Positions 12,498 through 22,634 of a DNA stretch of 64,000 bases are shown here, piece after piece (the stretch's first letter is position 1; each line of letters opens with the position of its first letter). Origin of the DNA: Globodera rostochiensis (lineage: Eukaryota; Nematoda; Chromadorea; Rhabditida; Heteroderidae); NCBI GenBank assembly GCA_018350325.1, contig JAEVLN010000001.1, positions 4,679,254 through 4,743,253 on the forward strand. The letters are read 5' to 3'. Under the pieces are notes generated by a model. It was given only the letters and a program-made list of their open reading frames with translations, was not told the origin of the DNA and ran no database searches. A program made the position numbers and the translations under genes.

Positions 12498-13292
12498 CGA
12501 CTCTGTTCAGTGCTCATTCTTCCGACACTCAACAGCCTCAAGCTCAAGCAGTTCCCGTCCAACTGCTGAACCTCAGCGACGGGACTGCCGCATTCATTCC
12601 GGTCAACGGCGCTGCAATTCCTTCTTCATCATTCATTCAACTGGGCGACGACAATCACCATTTGTTGCAAACGTCCGATGGTCAAACCATCGAGTTAGTG
12701 CCAGCCGATGGGTTCCGGTTCACGGATGAAGTGCAAAGTGCTAAAGACTTGTCGCCGGAAGGGTCTTCCTCTTGTGGAAGCTTTCACCAACTTGGCCATT
12801 ACCCCACAACGGCGCTGTTCACGGCGGCAGAAGCGTTTTCACCTCAACAGGTGGAGCCAGTGTACGTGAACGAGAAGCAGTACGCGCGGATTTTGAAACG
12901 GAGAGCGGCACGGGCGAAGTTGGAGATGGAAGGCAGAATACCCAAACAGAGACGGGTGGGTGGAAACCGGATTCTGGACGTTTTTGGGTCTGGAATTCCG
13001 GATTCCTTTTTTGGGGAGCCGGAATTAAGTCACTTAGTATATCTAATCAACTCCGTTTATGAACGGAAGTTTAATTACTCTTCATTTGCTTCAGAAATAT
13101 TTGCACGAATCGCGTCATCGACATGCCCAGAACAGAGCCAGACGAGCTGGTGGAAAGTTTGATTCGGGACAGCCTCGGACGACTTCAGCCGCCTCAATAC
13201 AATGGTCGGAAGGAGGAGGAGACCCGGAGGGCTTTAAAAAGGAAAGAAGCGATTTGGTGGATGCTTTTACAAAGAAACAATCCGGAAGCTAA
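11884..13292 (+). CDS. nfya-1: CCAAT-binding transcription factor subunit NF-YA
   Basis: Sequence-specific subunit of the NF-Y heterotrimer, acting in the nucleus at CCAAT-box promoters. Likely exons: 11884-about 11988 (MTTVSDSNNTLRAQSLSHS), about 12176-12286 (FEEFKSTQQQQHLVLHLPEG), about 12404-12954 and 13096-13292. The middle exons form a Gln-rich activation region containing a CAG-encoded polyQ run at 12472-12495. The conserved core is complete: the NF-YB/C-association helix (VEPVYVNEKQYARILKRRAA, GRIPKQRR), then, precisely after an intron, the DNA-binding helix and loop (KYLHESRHRHAQNRARRAGG). A short Ser/Lys-rich tail ends FTKKQSGS. A TTTTAG acceptor lies 6 bp before ATG 11884, suggesting trans-splicing. 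The core is certain; the N-terminal exon structure is tentative. Confidence 0.88.
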
Positions 13293-13924
13293 TCACCAAT
13301 TACTTAACAAATCTTGTCACCCAATGAAAGTAACCGGCATAAACATAATTTATTTCAATTTTGGGATAACTTTGAGTAGTGCTTTCCACCAAAACGGAGT
13401 CAAGCCTAGAGGATCCATCGTAAAAAAAATCGGGTTGAACCAAAATATTTTTTTATGAGGAGACGCAATTAGCAAATATTAGCTTTAAGTCTTGATGGTA
13501 CATGATAAAACGCATTCCCGCTCCCGGTAAATTTCGAGCTCCTGCTCCCGGGTTTTTTTTATCGGCCTTTAGTTTGGGCACCGCAAAACAAATTAAAAAA
13601 TATAAATTAAAATATATTTTAAAAATTGATTAATGTTAATATTTTCGACAAACAAAAGTATTTAGTTCTGAAACCGATATGAATGTTGGAAAGAATATTT
13701 GCATTATCATATCAGTGTTAGGAATTGAGGCTTACTCGATTATTTTACCTACCAATTGAAAAAATCGCAAAAAAATAGTCCTGGGGCTCAAACGTGGGTA
13801 CTCAAATGTTGGGACCCAAATGACCGCTCCCTCACCTCTCTCTCATTAAGAGCTGTCGATTAATATGTACCGCATTTCTAATTACTTAATTTAGAGAGCT
13901 GTCAAATTGCTGATTAGATCGGTA
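13293..13924. other. AT-rich intergenic region
   Basis: Between NF-YA and RPB9, both plus strand. Contains a short CCCGCTCCCGG-type repeat with inverted character at about 13510-13560. No coding signal seen. Confidence 0.45.
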
Positions 13925-15260
13925 ATGAGCGGCTACGTTGGCATCAAATTTTGCCCCGAATGGTATATTATTTTGGTATTTATTCTGTTTTAACTACGGC
14001 GGGCGTAGCCATACAGCGGGGAGATTAAATTAAACCAAAAAATTTATCCAAAAGAAGCCAACTTTTTGTGATTAGCCACCCCCAAATTGTTTTGTTACCC
14101 CCTGGGTATTGACAATATTCATCAACAATTTAATGTTCAGCAATAACATGCTTTACCCTCGGGAAGACAAGCAAATCAGACGGCTAATGTACGTTTGTCG
14201 AAATTGTGAGCACAGCGAGCCGGCGGACAATCCGTGCATTTACGTGAATAAACTTACGCACGAAGTCGAGTGAGGGTTTTAATTTATTTATAAATACAAA
14301 ATGTTTAAAATAACTTTGTCAACTTTTTATGTTTTTATGGTCGGCTGCGCCACTTTTTAGATTTGCACTTAAAATGATTAAGGGCTGTAGTAGACGTAAA
14401 ATTTATATATAAATCGCTTTGTCTCGACGAGATATGTACGAAAAAATAGGTCCCAAGGTACGGAAATGCGATTTTCAAAAAAAATTGAAAATATTTTTAG
14501 AAAAATTTTACAAAACCATGGGGAGGGAGGGGAGAGGGGGGGACCCTTTTGGTCAAAACGCGCGGGATTGCTCGTAGACTCGCCCCACCAACTGGCCGCC
14601 TGCGGTACTTTGGCCAGTATTTATAGGCTAATTAAATTATTTTTGCTATTGAAGTGTCCTTTTTGGCTATCGCTCTAAAAAGTCATTTCCGCAATTAGAG
14701 ACTTATTTTTTCGTGTTTGGCTCGTTCGAGACAAATCGATTTGAATATATATAATTTATATGCGTCCGGTCAATTAGACTATATCCTAATTAGGATAACA
14801 ACTGCAAAAAATTGCTGTCCAAATAAATTGCTAAAGTATTAATAAAGTCGAAAAACACATAAAAAAATTAAGTGAACTGACACAAATTGTGGCCGATGTA
14901 ATTCACGACCCGACTCTGCCAAAGACCGAAGAGCATCCGTGCCCAAAATGCAAAAATTTGGAGTCGGTCTTTTTCCAAGCCCAATCTCGTCGAGCTGAGG
15001 TTTGTTTGGTGTAAGTAACCGTACATTTACAGGACGTCCCGAACCCCCTTTCCTTTCCCTTCAAAGGGCCCCCTGCCTCAAATCCAAAAAACAAATTTTC
15101 AATGAAAAAAATTTGTAGAAATAACTAATTATGTCCTTTTGGACCGCATGGGAATTTTGCATATCCGAGCTTTAGGCCATTAAGACGATTCATTTAGGAG
15201 GAAATGCGTTTGTACTACGTGTGCACGAACGCGCAATGCACCCACCGGTGGACGGATTGA
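13925..15260 (+). CDS. rpb-9: DNA-directed RNA polymerase II subunit RPB9
   Basis: Small zinc-ribbon subunit of Pol II involved in start-site choice, elongation and proofreading with TFIIS. Four exons read cleanly: 13925-13962, 14141-14269, 14873-14999 and 15198-15260. The first zinc ribbon has FCPEC and VCRNC pairs with [31 protein letters not shown] links to the second ribbon, with CPKC and the terminal pair in [21 protein letters not shown]. All eight zinc-ligand cysteines are present. About 118 residues, close to the usual family length. Introns 2 and 3 are AT-rich; the 0.6-kb second intron has a G-rich patch near 14520. LAMTOR2 starts 190 bp after the stop on the same strand, an operon-like arrangement. 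Confidence 0.95.
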
Positions 15261-15449
15261 TTGGTCGAAAGTCGTCACTTTCTGTTGCTGTCTCCTAAAT
15301 TCCATTTTCGTTTTCGCTGTAAATTTTGATCAAATGTTTCCTCAAAATGTAATTAAATTATTCACCTCTGTTGAGTAAATGCATACGAAATTATTTATTC
15401 TGTGAAAGTCCTCTCAATTTTTCTTTATTTTTAAGTTGTTGTCTTTGAT

Positions 15450-15914
15450 ATGTTGCGGACCCGAGCTTTGGATGCCTTTCTGGGCCAAGTTGTTGGGAGC
15501 GCAGTGGCCGGTGTCATTCTCTTCAATAAGGACGGTAATCTCCCGTTTTAGCCTCCGGCGTCGATTGCCGCGCTGTTGTTTTAGGTCTGACCGTTTCCAA
15601 GACGGTCGGCGACGCCAACCGCCCCTTCAGCGGCAATGTACATTCGGCATTGCTCGCCAACATTTGGGAGACATTTGAGCGCCAAGGTTTCGATGCCCTG
15701 CGGCTATCGTAAATTGTTGCCTCAAGGGGTCCGTGACGAGTTGAAGGAAGTGATCATTGGCTGTGATCGGGGGACCGTTGTGCTTACGCGCGTCGCTTCG
15801 ATGCTTTTGGCGGTATTGGGAACTGAAGAAGCGCCGCTCGGCATTTTACTCGTCAAATTGCACGCACTCGTCGAACAACTCAAAGTGCCGTTGAGTGCCA
15901 TTACTCCCACTTGA
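15450..15914 (+). CDS. lmtr-2: Ragulator complex subunit LAMTOR2 (p14/roadblock family)
   Basis: Roadblock/LC7-fold protein that pairs with LAMTOR3 in the lysosomal Ragulator, the scaffold and exchange factor for Rag GTPases upstream of mTORC1. Exons 15450-15534, 15595-15686 and 15727-15914. Key stretches are MLRTRALDAFLGQVV, VAGVILFNKDG, HSALLANIWETFERQG, LKEVIIGCDRGTVVLTRVAS and LGILLVKLHALVEQL, matching human LAMTOR2 along its whole length (about 121 residues). The second intron is only 40 nt (15687-15726) and is needed because an in-frame TAA follows if it is read through. A TTTTTAAG acceptor-like site lies about 15 bp before the ATG. C. elegans orthologues of RPB9 and LAMTOR2 are, from memory, also close neighbours. 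Confidence 0.9.
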
Positions 15915-16293
15915 TCGCCGTCGACCGGGCAAAACCAAAAATTTCTTTTACTTTCATTTGCGGCACATTTCTTCTGTTCACATGCATTGTACACACATTG
16001 AAAGCATTTTTATACACTGGTGAAAAATGTCAAAAAGTGGTGAGCATTCACTGGTGTGTTCTTTGGGATTGCTTCAACACATCGTTCGGTTTTGGGGGGT
16101 GGCATTGACAAAGCACACCAGAGAACGAAGTCATATTGCCTTTGTTTCCTCGACGGGTGATCTCGTGCCATTCTGCTGATTGCATTTCAATTGTTTGAGG
16201 GTGAACTGGTCCAGCCGGGTCTCCACGCGGGCGACACAAGGCGACGAGCAACGCATTTGTCTCTGGTTTGTGAGGGAACTTCTAAATTGTCTA
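15915..16293. other. Convergent intergenic region
   Basis: Separates the 3' ends of LAMTOR2 (plus) and the Na+/H+ exchanger (minus). No motif or exon recognised. Confidence 0.5.
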
Positions 16294-19200
16294 TTAATTA
16301 TTAATTACTTCGAGTTCCGGGCTAAGCGAACGGCGTCTTCGTGGTTCTGTGCCGGCGGTTGGGTTCGGCCGTTCTCTGTTCGGTTGTCCGTCGGTGTTGC
16401 TCATAAATATGTCCATGTAATTGTCTTTGATGTCGTCGTCTTCCAACTTTTCTGCTGATGTTCCCAAATCGGCCCCTTCGTCCATTAATCGCGTAAACAT
16501 TTCGAAGAGGGCGTCGGCGGAGTCTGGCTGCCCGGACTTTGCATTGCGCGGCTGCTGAAATGATTCCAATTCGGCTAATATATTTTCCTTCCAAACCGTT
16601 TGATGCACCGTCACCCCCTCGGGCGTCGTTTCTTGCCTCCCTCCCTTCGGGGGATCCCTTCCCTCCGTCGTCCATTGGAAATATGTGAGGGTTGAGGTGG
16701 CCGACGAAGGGCTGGGGGCCGGCCCGACGCGATGGCCAATGGGCACATTCCTTTGTGTTCTGAGGGGGGGGGGGGGGGGGGGATTTGCGTCAACCGATCG
16801 ACGCCGACATTCGCCCACTTTCGAAGACTGGCCCTAACCAATCGCTGTGCCTCCAAAAGTGTCAATTTGTTGTACGCCCTAATGATAGGGGAGGCGTCGA
16901 AAGATTTGCGCTGTTCTCCACGCATCAAAGCCGGCTTCAGCACGTTGGCATTGAACCGTTCAAACCTTTCGAGGGAATTGAACGGTCTTTGGTCGGTTGT
17001 GGAAGGCCCCCCCCCCCACTTACGTCTCTCGAATTGAATTGCGCCCCTTCAGTCCGACAATGTCTTCAATGCCGGCCATCAGATAATCGCAATTCTGTCA
17101 GAATAAGCCGGTATGTTTGGCAAAGATTAGACCTACTCGGGAGCAAAGCTTCTCGAAAACGGTCCCTTCTTTGTCCAAATCGTTCTTCTTCACTTTCAGC
17201 CAATGGAGGAGAGGACGGATGGTAATTCCCTTGACAAGCGTGGTTAATAGGGACTGTGAGGGTCAAGACTCAAAACCTTCAAAATCATTACACGGAAAAA
17301 AGTCTTTAGAAACGAATTCTTTTGCTAAACCGGTTTATAAAAACTCGAAATCAGTGAAAGATTTCGTTCTAATGACCGTTACAATTTGAGGAAGTTGAAA
17401 GGGACAAGAACGCACTTGGAAGAAAACGGTGAAGAAGATGACTGAGATGCAAGTGGTGACGAACCTGACATGGCGGGCGGGAGGGGGGGTTGAACGAATT
17501 GAAAAGGACGGACGCACATTTGCTTCGGAGGGAGCGAATCGTCCAGCGAAACGACGAGGCCAAAAGCGATGGCCCCTCTCAGACCGCCGTAAGAAAGGAC
17601 AAATTGGTCGCTGAAGGAGAACTTTTTGGTGCGGAAGCGATTCAGAAGAGCGCATTGGACGACCACCCCTGGGGGGAAAGTTGAAGTCGATGAGGAGGAG
17701 GCCCGAAAATGGGAAATTGAAGAATATCCATTTGTACTCACCGATCACCCGGTAGAGCAGACAAAATCCGATTGTGGCGACCACAAAGACCCAATCCCAA
17801 AGATGGGTTTTTGAAACGGCAGAAAGACCCAGAAACATGAAAATCACTGTCTCGCTGCATTGGGCCAGCATTTTGACAAAGTATTTGACGGAGTTGGAGG
17901 CGTCGTGGCTGAGGTTGCCCTTCACGTATTGCTTCATCGAAATGCCGCAGGCAACAATTCTGCAAGGAAAAAGCTAAGGGAACGGGAGAAGGGCGGGGAG
18001 GGCGGGGGGGGGGCGAACGCGAGGATTGAGGAAAGACCGAACAGCTCGGCACTCAGGTAGGCCATGTAAGGGACGATGAACACGAACACTGGGGCCAGGA
18101 TTCGAACTCGAGTGGTGAATCTGATCAGTGAAACAGGTAAATGGAATAAGAGTGATTGGTTGGGACTTTGTAGCGATGCAAGTGATCAGAGAAAAGAAGA
18201 CACCGATCAGAACTCCGCCAATAGCGATGACCAGGAAAGAGCCGATGCCAGCTACATAGTCCAACGTCTCCAGATTGGGCTCCCCAATGGCAATGAATTT
18301 GCGAAACATTTGATACAAAACCTTAGGCATGGGAATGACAAATTGTCAATTTGGTCCACTCTCTAGACAGACCACGCTAACGCCGTCGTTGAACAGTGCT
18401 TCGCCGAACACGTTGATAAAGAGGAACTCGTTGATGTGAATTTGCTCGAAGACGGCGATCACCGCCACCGGGTCGACGGCGGAGATGAGGGAAGCGAAGA
18501 GGAGGATTTGGAAGGCGGAGAAGGGAATGGAGAAGAGCGACAGATGGCCCAGCCAAAGCAGGGAAAAGCCTTCGGAGGGGAAGGGGTTAAGGGAAAAACC
18601 TTCGGAGGGGGGGAGGGGGGGGGGGGGTCAAGGGAAAAGCCTTCGGAGGGGAAGGGGTAGGGAAAAACCTTCGGAGGGGAGGGGAGGGGGGGGGGGTCAA
18701 GGGAAAAGCCTTCGGAGGAAGGGGTTAAGGGAAAAACCTTCGGGATGGGAGGGGGGGGGGTCAAGGGAAAAACCCGGAGGGGAGGGGGAGGGGGTCAAGG
18801 GAAAAACCTTCGGAGGGAGTGGGGGGGGGTCAGGAAAAACCTTCGGGGGGAGGGGGGGGGGGTCAAGGGAAAAACCTTCGGAGGGGAGGGGGGGTCAAGG
18901 GAAAAACCTTCGGGGAGGGGGGGGGGGGGTCAAGGGAAAGCCTTCGGTAGGGGAAAAACCTTCGAGAGGGGAGGGGGGGGGGTCAAGGGAAAGCCTTCGA
19001 GAGGGAGGGTTAAGGGAAAAACCTTCGGAGGGGAGGGGGGGGGGGGTCAGGGAAAAACCTTCGGGGGAGGGGGGGGGGTCAAGGGAAAAACCTTCGGGGG
19101 AGGGGGGGGGTTAAGGAAAACCCGGAGGGGAGGGGGGGGGGTCAAGGAAAAAACCTCGGAGGGGAGGGGGGGGGGTCAAGAAAACCTTCGGAGGGGAGGG

Positions 19201-20770
19201 GGGGGTCAAGGAAAAAACCTTCGGAGGGGAGGGGGGGGTCAAGGGAAAACCTTCGGAGGGGGGGGTCAAGGTAAAAACCTTCGGAGGGGAGGGGAGGGTC
19301 AAGGGAAAAACCTTCGGAGGGGGAGGGGGGGGTCAAGGGGAAAAACCTTCGGAGGAGGGGGGGGGGGGTCAAGGGAAAAGCCTTCGGAGGGGAAGGGGTT
19401 AAGGGAAAAACCCGGAGGGGAGGGGGGGGGGGTCAAGGGAAAAACCTTCGGAGGGGAGGGGGGGGGGGGTAGGGAAAAACCTTCGGAGGGGAGGGGGGGG
19501 GGGTCAAGGGAAAAGCCTTCGGAGGGTAGGGAGGGGGTCAAGGGAAAAATCGGAGGGGAGGGGGAGGGGGTCAAGGGAAAAACCTTCGGAGGGGAGCGGG
19601 GGGGGGGGTCAAGGGAAAAACCTTCGGAGCGGGGGGGGGGGGTCAAGGGAAAAGCCCGGAGGGGGGGGGGGTCAAAGAGTTCGAGCAGTGACTGAAGACG
19701 TACCAATGGCCATTGTGTTCCAAACGGTGCCAATGAGGGCGAACAACAGCACAGAATCGTAATTGTCGAACAGCTGGCGGTTGGGCATGAAGTAGCCTAA
19801 CGGAAAAGGACAAAAGTTTATTGGGACAAAAGGGGAGAAGAGGGAACCGGCGTCGAAAATGATCGGAGGAAGAAGGTACAAAAAGAAAGTCTGGGCTCTG
19901 AAAGTTAGGAATGGATGTTTTGAGTCCGGCGACGGACAGACTCGAGGGTGAACAGCTCCCCGTCGACGTCCAGCATTCGCAACACCCAACCGAGCACCAA
20001 TCCGAGCACAATGAGCAATGCCGAGTCGGGCACAGCTTCGGAAATGCCTTTTTTCATGTTAAACACTGGAGAATTAAGAATTGAGTGGGGACAACGAAAG
20101 AGGGCCTTACTGATTTTGGCGAGACTCGCCAAAAGGAGCCAGAGGGACACGCCGAAAGGGGTGGCGATGTGCTGCCAATTCAGCGAGAATAGCTGAAGAA
20201 GGTTGGGGAAAGGTTGGGGAAAGGTTCAGCCTTTCGGCGTGCACAAATTACGCGAAAGCGTAGGAAAGGTGAAGGGACTGCGTTGGCACTGCTGCGGTTC
20301 CATTGGCCCGTCTGAGTGGGACTGACAAGAAGTTCGAAGAGGGAAATGTTTGGGCTGAGAAAATGGGAGGAATTTTCAGATGGCATGGCAACATCGGCAG
20401 CGAGGGCGTGCGCAAAACCGGCGGAATTCGGTGACGCTGCTGTTGGTGAACTGTTCGAAGAGTTCAAACAGTTCACTGGGAGCAGAAACATCAGAAGAAT
20501 GAAAGCGAAGAGAATTGCGAGAGGAGTCAAAGGGCAATTGCGCTTCGGAGTCGGATAACTTTTCCATTCTGACCCGACATCCCTCCAAAGGGGACGATGA
20601 CGTAGAACGGGTCGGGATAGGGAGGGGGATGGTGAGAAAACTGTCGAGGTTGACGACGATTGGACAGAGGCGACTGAGAGGAGACGAAGCCGGTGACGAG
20701 AAGGCGGCGTGGAAGGCGTTGGCACTATGCCGGAGGTGGACGTACTTGGAATGCCGCCATCGAAGTCCAT
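16294..20770 (-). CDS. Na+/H+ exchanger, NHE/NHX (SLC9A) family
   Basis: Electroneutral Na+/H+ antiporter of plasma or organelle membrane. ATG 20770 begins a Ser/Pro-rich N-terminus with a hydrophobic segment ([19 protein letters not shown]), then a loop with several N-glycosylation sequons. Exons leftward carry [60 protein letters not shown], then after a long repeat-filled intron [20 protein letters not shown] and [18 protein letters not shown]. Next come [69 protein letters not shown] and MAGIEDIVG. The short cytoplasmic tail ends [15 protein letters not shown] at 16294. The ion-translocation motif SAVDPVAV and FGEALFND are intact. The plasma-membrane NHE1-3-like subgroup fits better than the endosomal one. 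The exact nhx paralogue is not resolved. Confidence 0.88.
18560..19675. repeat. Intronic G-rich minisatellite of about 35-bp units
   Basis: About 30 imperfect copies of a unit made of GGGAAAAACCTTCGGAGGGG followed by a variable G run and GTCAA. It fills most of the intron between exons ending near 19690 and starting near 18545 of the Na+/H+ exchanger. Units differ chiefly in G-run length (about 5-12). The sense transcript carries the C-rich strand. The 209- and 316-codon plus-strand frames here are artefacts of the repeat. Confidence 0.92.
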
Positions 20771-22634
20771 CTCTGATAAAAAGGGGAAGTAAAAGCAATG
20801 GCAGTGGGGGGGGGGGGGGGGGGGGGGGGAATAACTCCAAAAGTCGGCAGAGGGAAAGGGAATTCGGTGCTTCGGACCATCAGCCGAGAATAATTTAGCG
20901 GGGAGGGGAAAAGTTAAAAAAGGGATGGTATTTTGGTGCTTTCCAGAATGCTGAACACATCTCCCCCCTCCCCCCCCCGTTCAATCACCTCCCCTCCCCT
21001 CCTCTCCCCGTTCAATCACCTCCCCCCCCCCGTTCAATCACCTCCCCTCCCCTCCTCTCCCCGTTCAATCACCTCCTCCCCCCCCCCCCGTTTCCCATCT
21101 CCCACGGAGCCGCCTCCGAGTAAAAGTGAGTCAGAGGGGACGCAATGGCAGTGGATGAAATTGAAAGCAATGAAAATGAATGAATGTGTTCATTTCATTA
21201 CCCATCACAGAAATGAAAAGAAAATATCGCCAGAGCTTGATGCTTTTTAAGGTGCAAACTCATCAATGTGCCAAACCGGGCTCTGATGATCGTTAATTGT
21301 TGGAGTTTGATATTTAACAATGAAGCATCAAAAATGAAACATAAAACAAAAGATGGCTAGCTCTAACCCTCAAAAAGCTGAGAAGTGATCGGAAGCTTCT
21401 GTTAATGAGAAAAAAGCTCATGAGAAAGATAATGGTGAGTGGATGGGATGAGTGCTTTTTGGAGATAAACGTCGCCGACGGGGATGGACGGACGGATGAA
21501 GTGTTTTTGTCACGGATGGGTGGGGGGGGGGGGGATTGGGAGAATGCACTGGCGGCTGACTGGTTGCATTGGCGCACTTTTTGCGCAGGAAAGTGAAGCG
21601 GGGGGGGGGGTGGAAGAGTTTTGGGAGTGCCCATCGACAAGTGCCATTGGTGGGGGTTGAATCACAATGCGTTTTGAGGGCGATGAATATGAGGAAAGTG
21701 ATCTTTGGATGTTGTTGAATTGGAAATGGACTTTGAATGGGAGGCAATTTGAGTCTGACCGGCGGGAGGGGCGGGGGGGGGGGGAATTGCGCATCCAGAA
21801 AATGCAAAAAGTACCGCTGGTGATTGATTAGTCAGACCGGGAAAATGAAATGGGATTTCTGCTGGGGAATTGATCTGCTCTAATGAAAGCGACAGTCGCC
21901 TGGAGGGAAATGTGTTGGGAGAGCGAAATTAGAGATGGAAGAGGGGGGGAGGGGGGGGGGGGGGGATTTGGTTGAATGAACTCTCAGAGAACGGAGATTT
22001 GCTTGGATGGTTGGGGTTGGGAGGGCATGCAATTTGGGCGAATGAGTTCAGCTGGTCACTCAACAAAAGCGAAATATGCACCCTTACCCACACTTAGATA
22101 GCGTATAACTAACGATTTCGATTGCTTTTGTCGGGATCTCAGGGATGGGTATCAGCAGCACATCCATGCTGATGGGATATTGGTGGGTAGGACTGGTTTG
22201 GATAAGCTGCTTTGATCAAAAGACGACCAGCGAGGAATGTCAGCATTCGTCACCAATGCTAATCCCCCCCCCCCCTCCCCCTCCCCTTGACACATTCGAA
22301 AAGTTTGAAGGCGGAGATGGCCCGAAGATGCGGTTACCATCCGCTTTCCGAACAAAGCCAAAGAGAAGCGATTTAAATCCCTTTCCGAATTGTTTGATTT
22401 GACCACCCCCAACCCGCGGGACCAGTTTCAAGGGCTAAATGAGTGGATAAATGCTTCATTCAGTTTGTTTTACTCTCTCTCTCTCGCTCTCTATTCAATA
22501 GTGCAAGAAGAACAAAGAAGCCGCGAGTTTTGTATGGAAATTGGAAGTTCACAAATATCAAATTTGGTGGAGGGGGAGGGGGAGGGAATGAATGGAGGAC
22601 GAAAGACGAAGCATAGGCAATGCGCCCCGATTAA
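20771..22634. other. Intergenic region with C/G tracts
   Basis: Between the start of the exchanger and the end of FIG4, both minus strand, so it should hold the exchanger promoter. Contains pure G runs (20805-20829, 21940-21965), a short C-rich tandem repeat at 20955-21095 and a CT microsatellite near 22475. No convincing exon; proline-rich frames come from C runs. Confidence 0.45.
20955..21095. repeat. Short C-rich tandem repeat
   Basis: Four copies of a CGTTCAATCACCTCCCC-containing unit of about 23-33 bp separated by variable C/CT stretches. Confidence 0.7.

Noticed and set aside
18088..18112. tRNA B-box-like GTTCGAATCC on the minus strand
   Set aside because: It lies in a conserved coding exon of the Na+/H+ exchanger ([10 protein letters not shown]) and no A-box or cloverleaf was seen.
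18485..19695. Long plus-strand frames rich in [10 protein letters not shown] and GREKPSEG
   Set aside because: They are translations of the intronic minisatellite, open in several phases at once, antisense to conserved exchanger exons.
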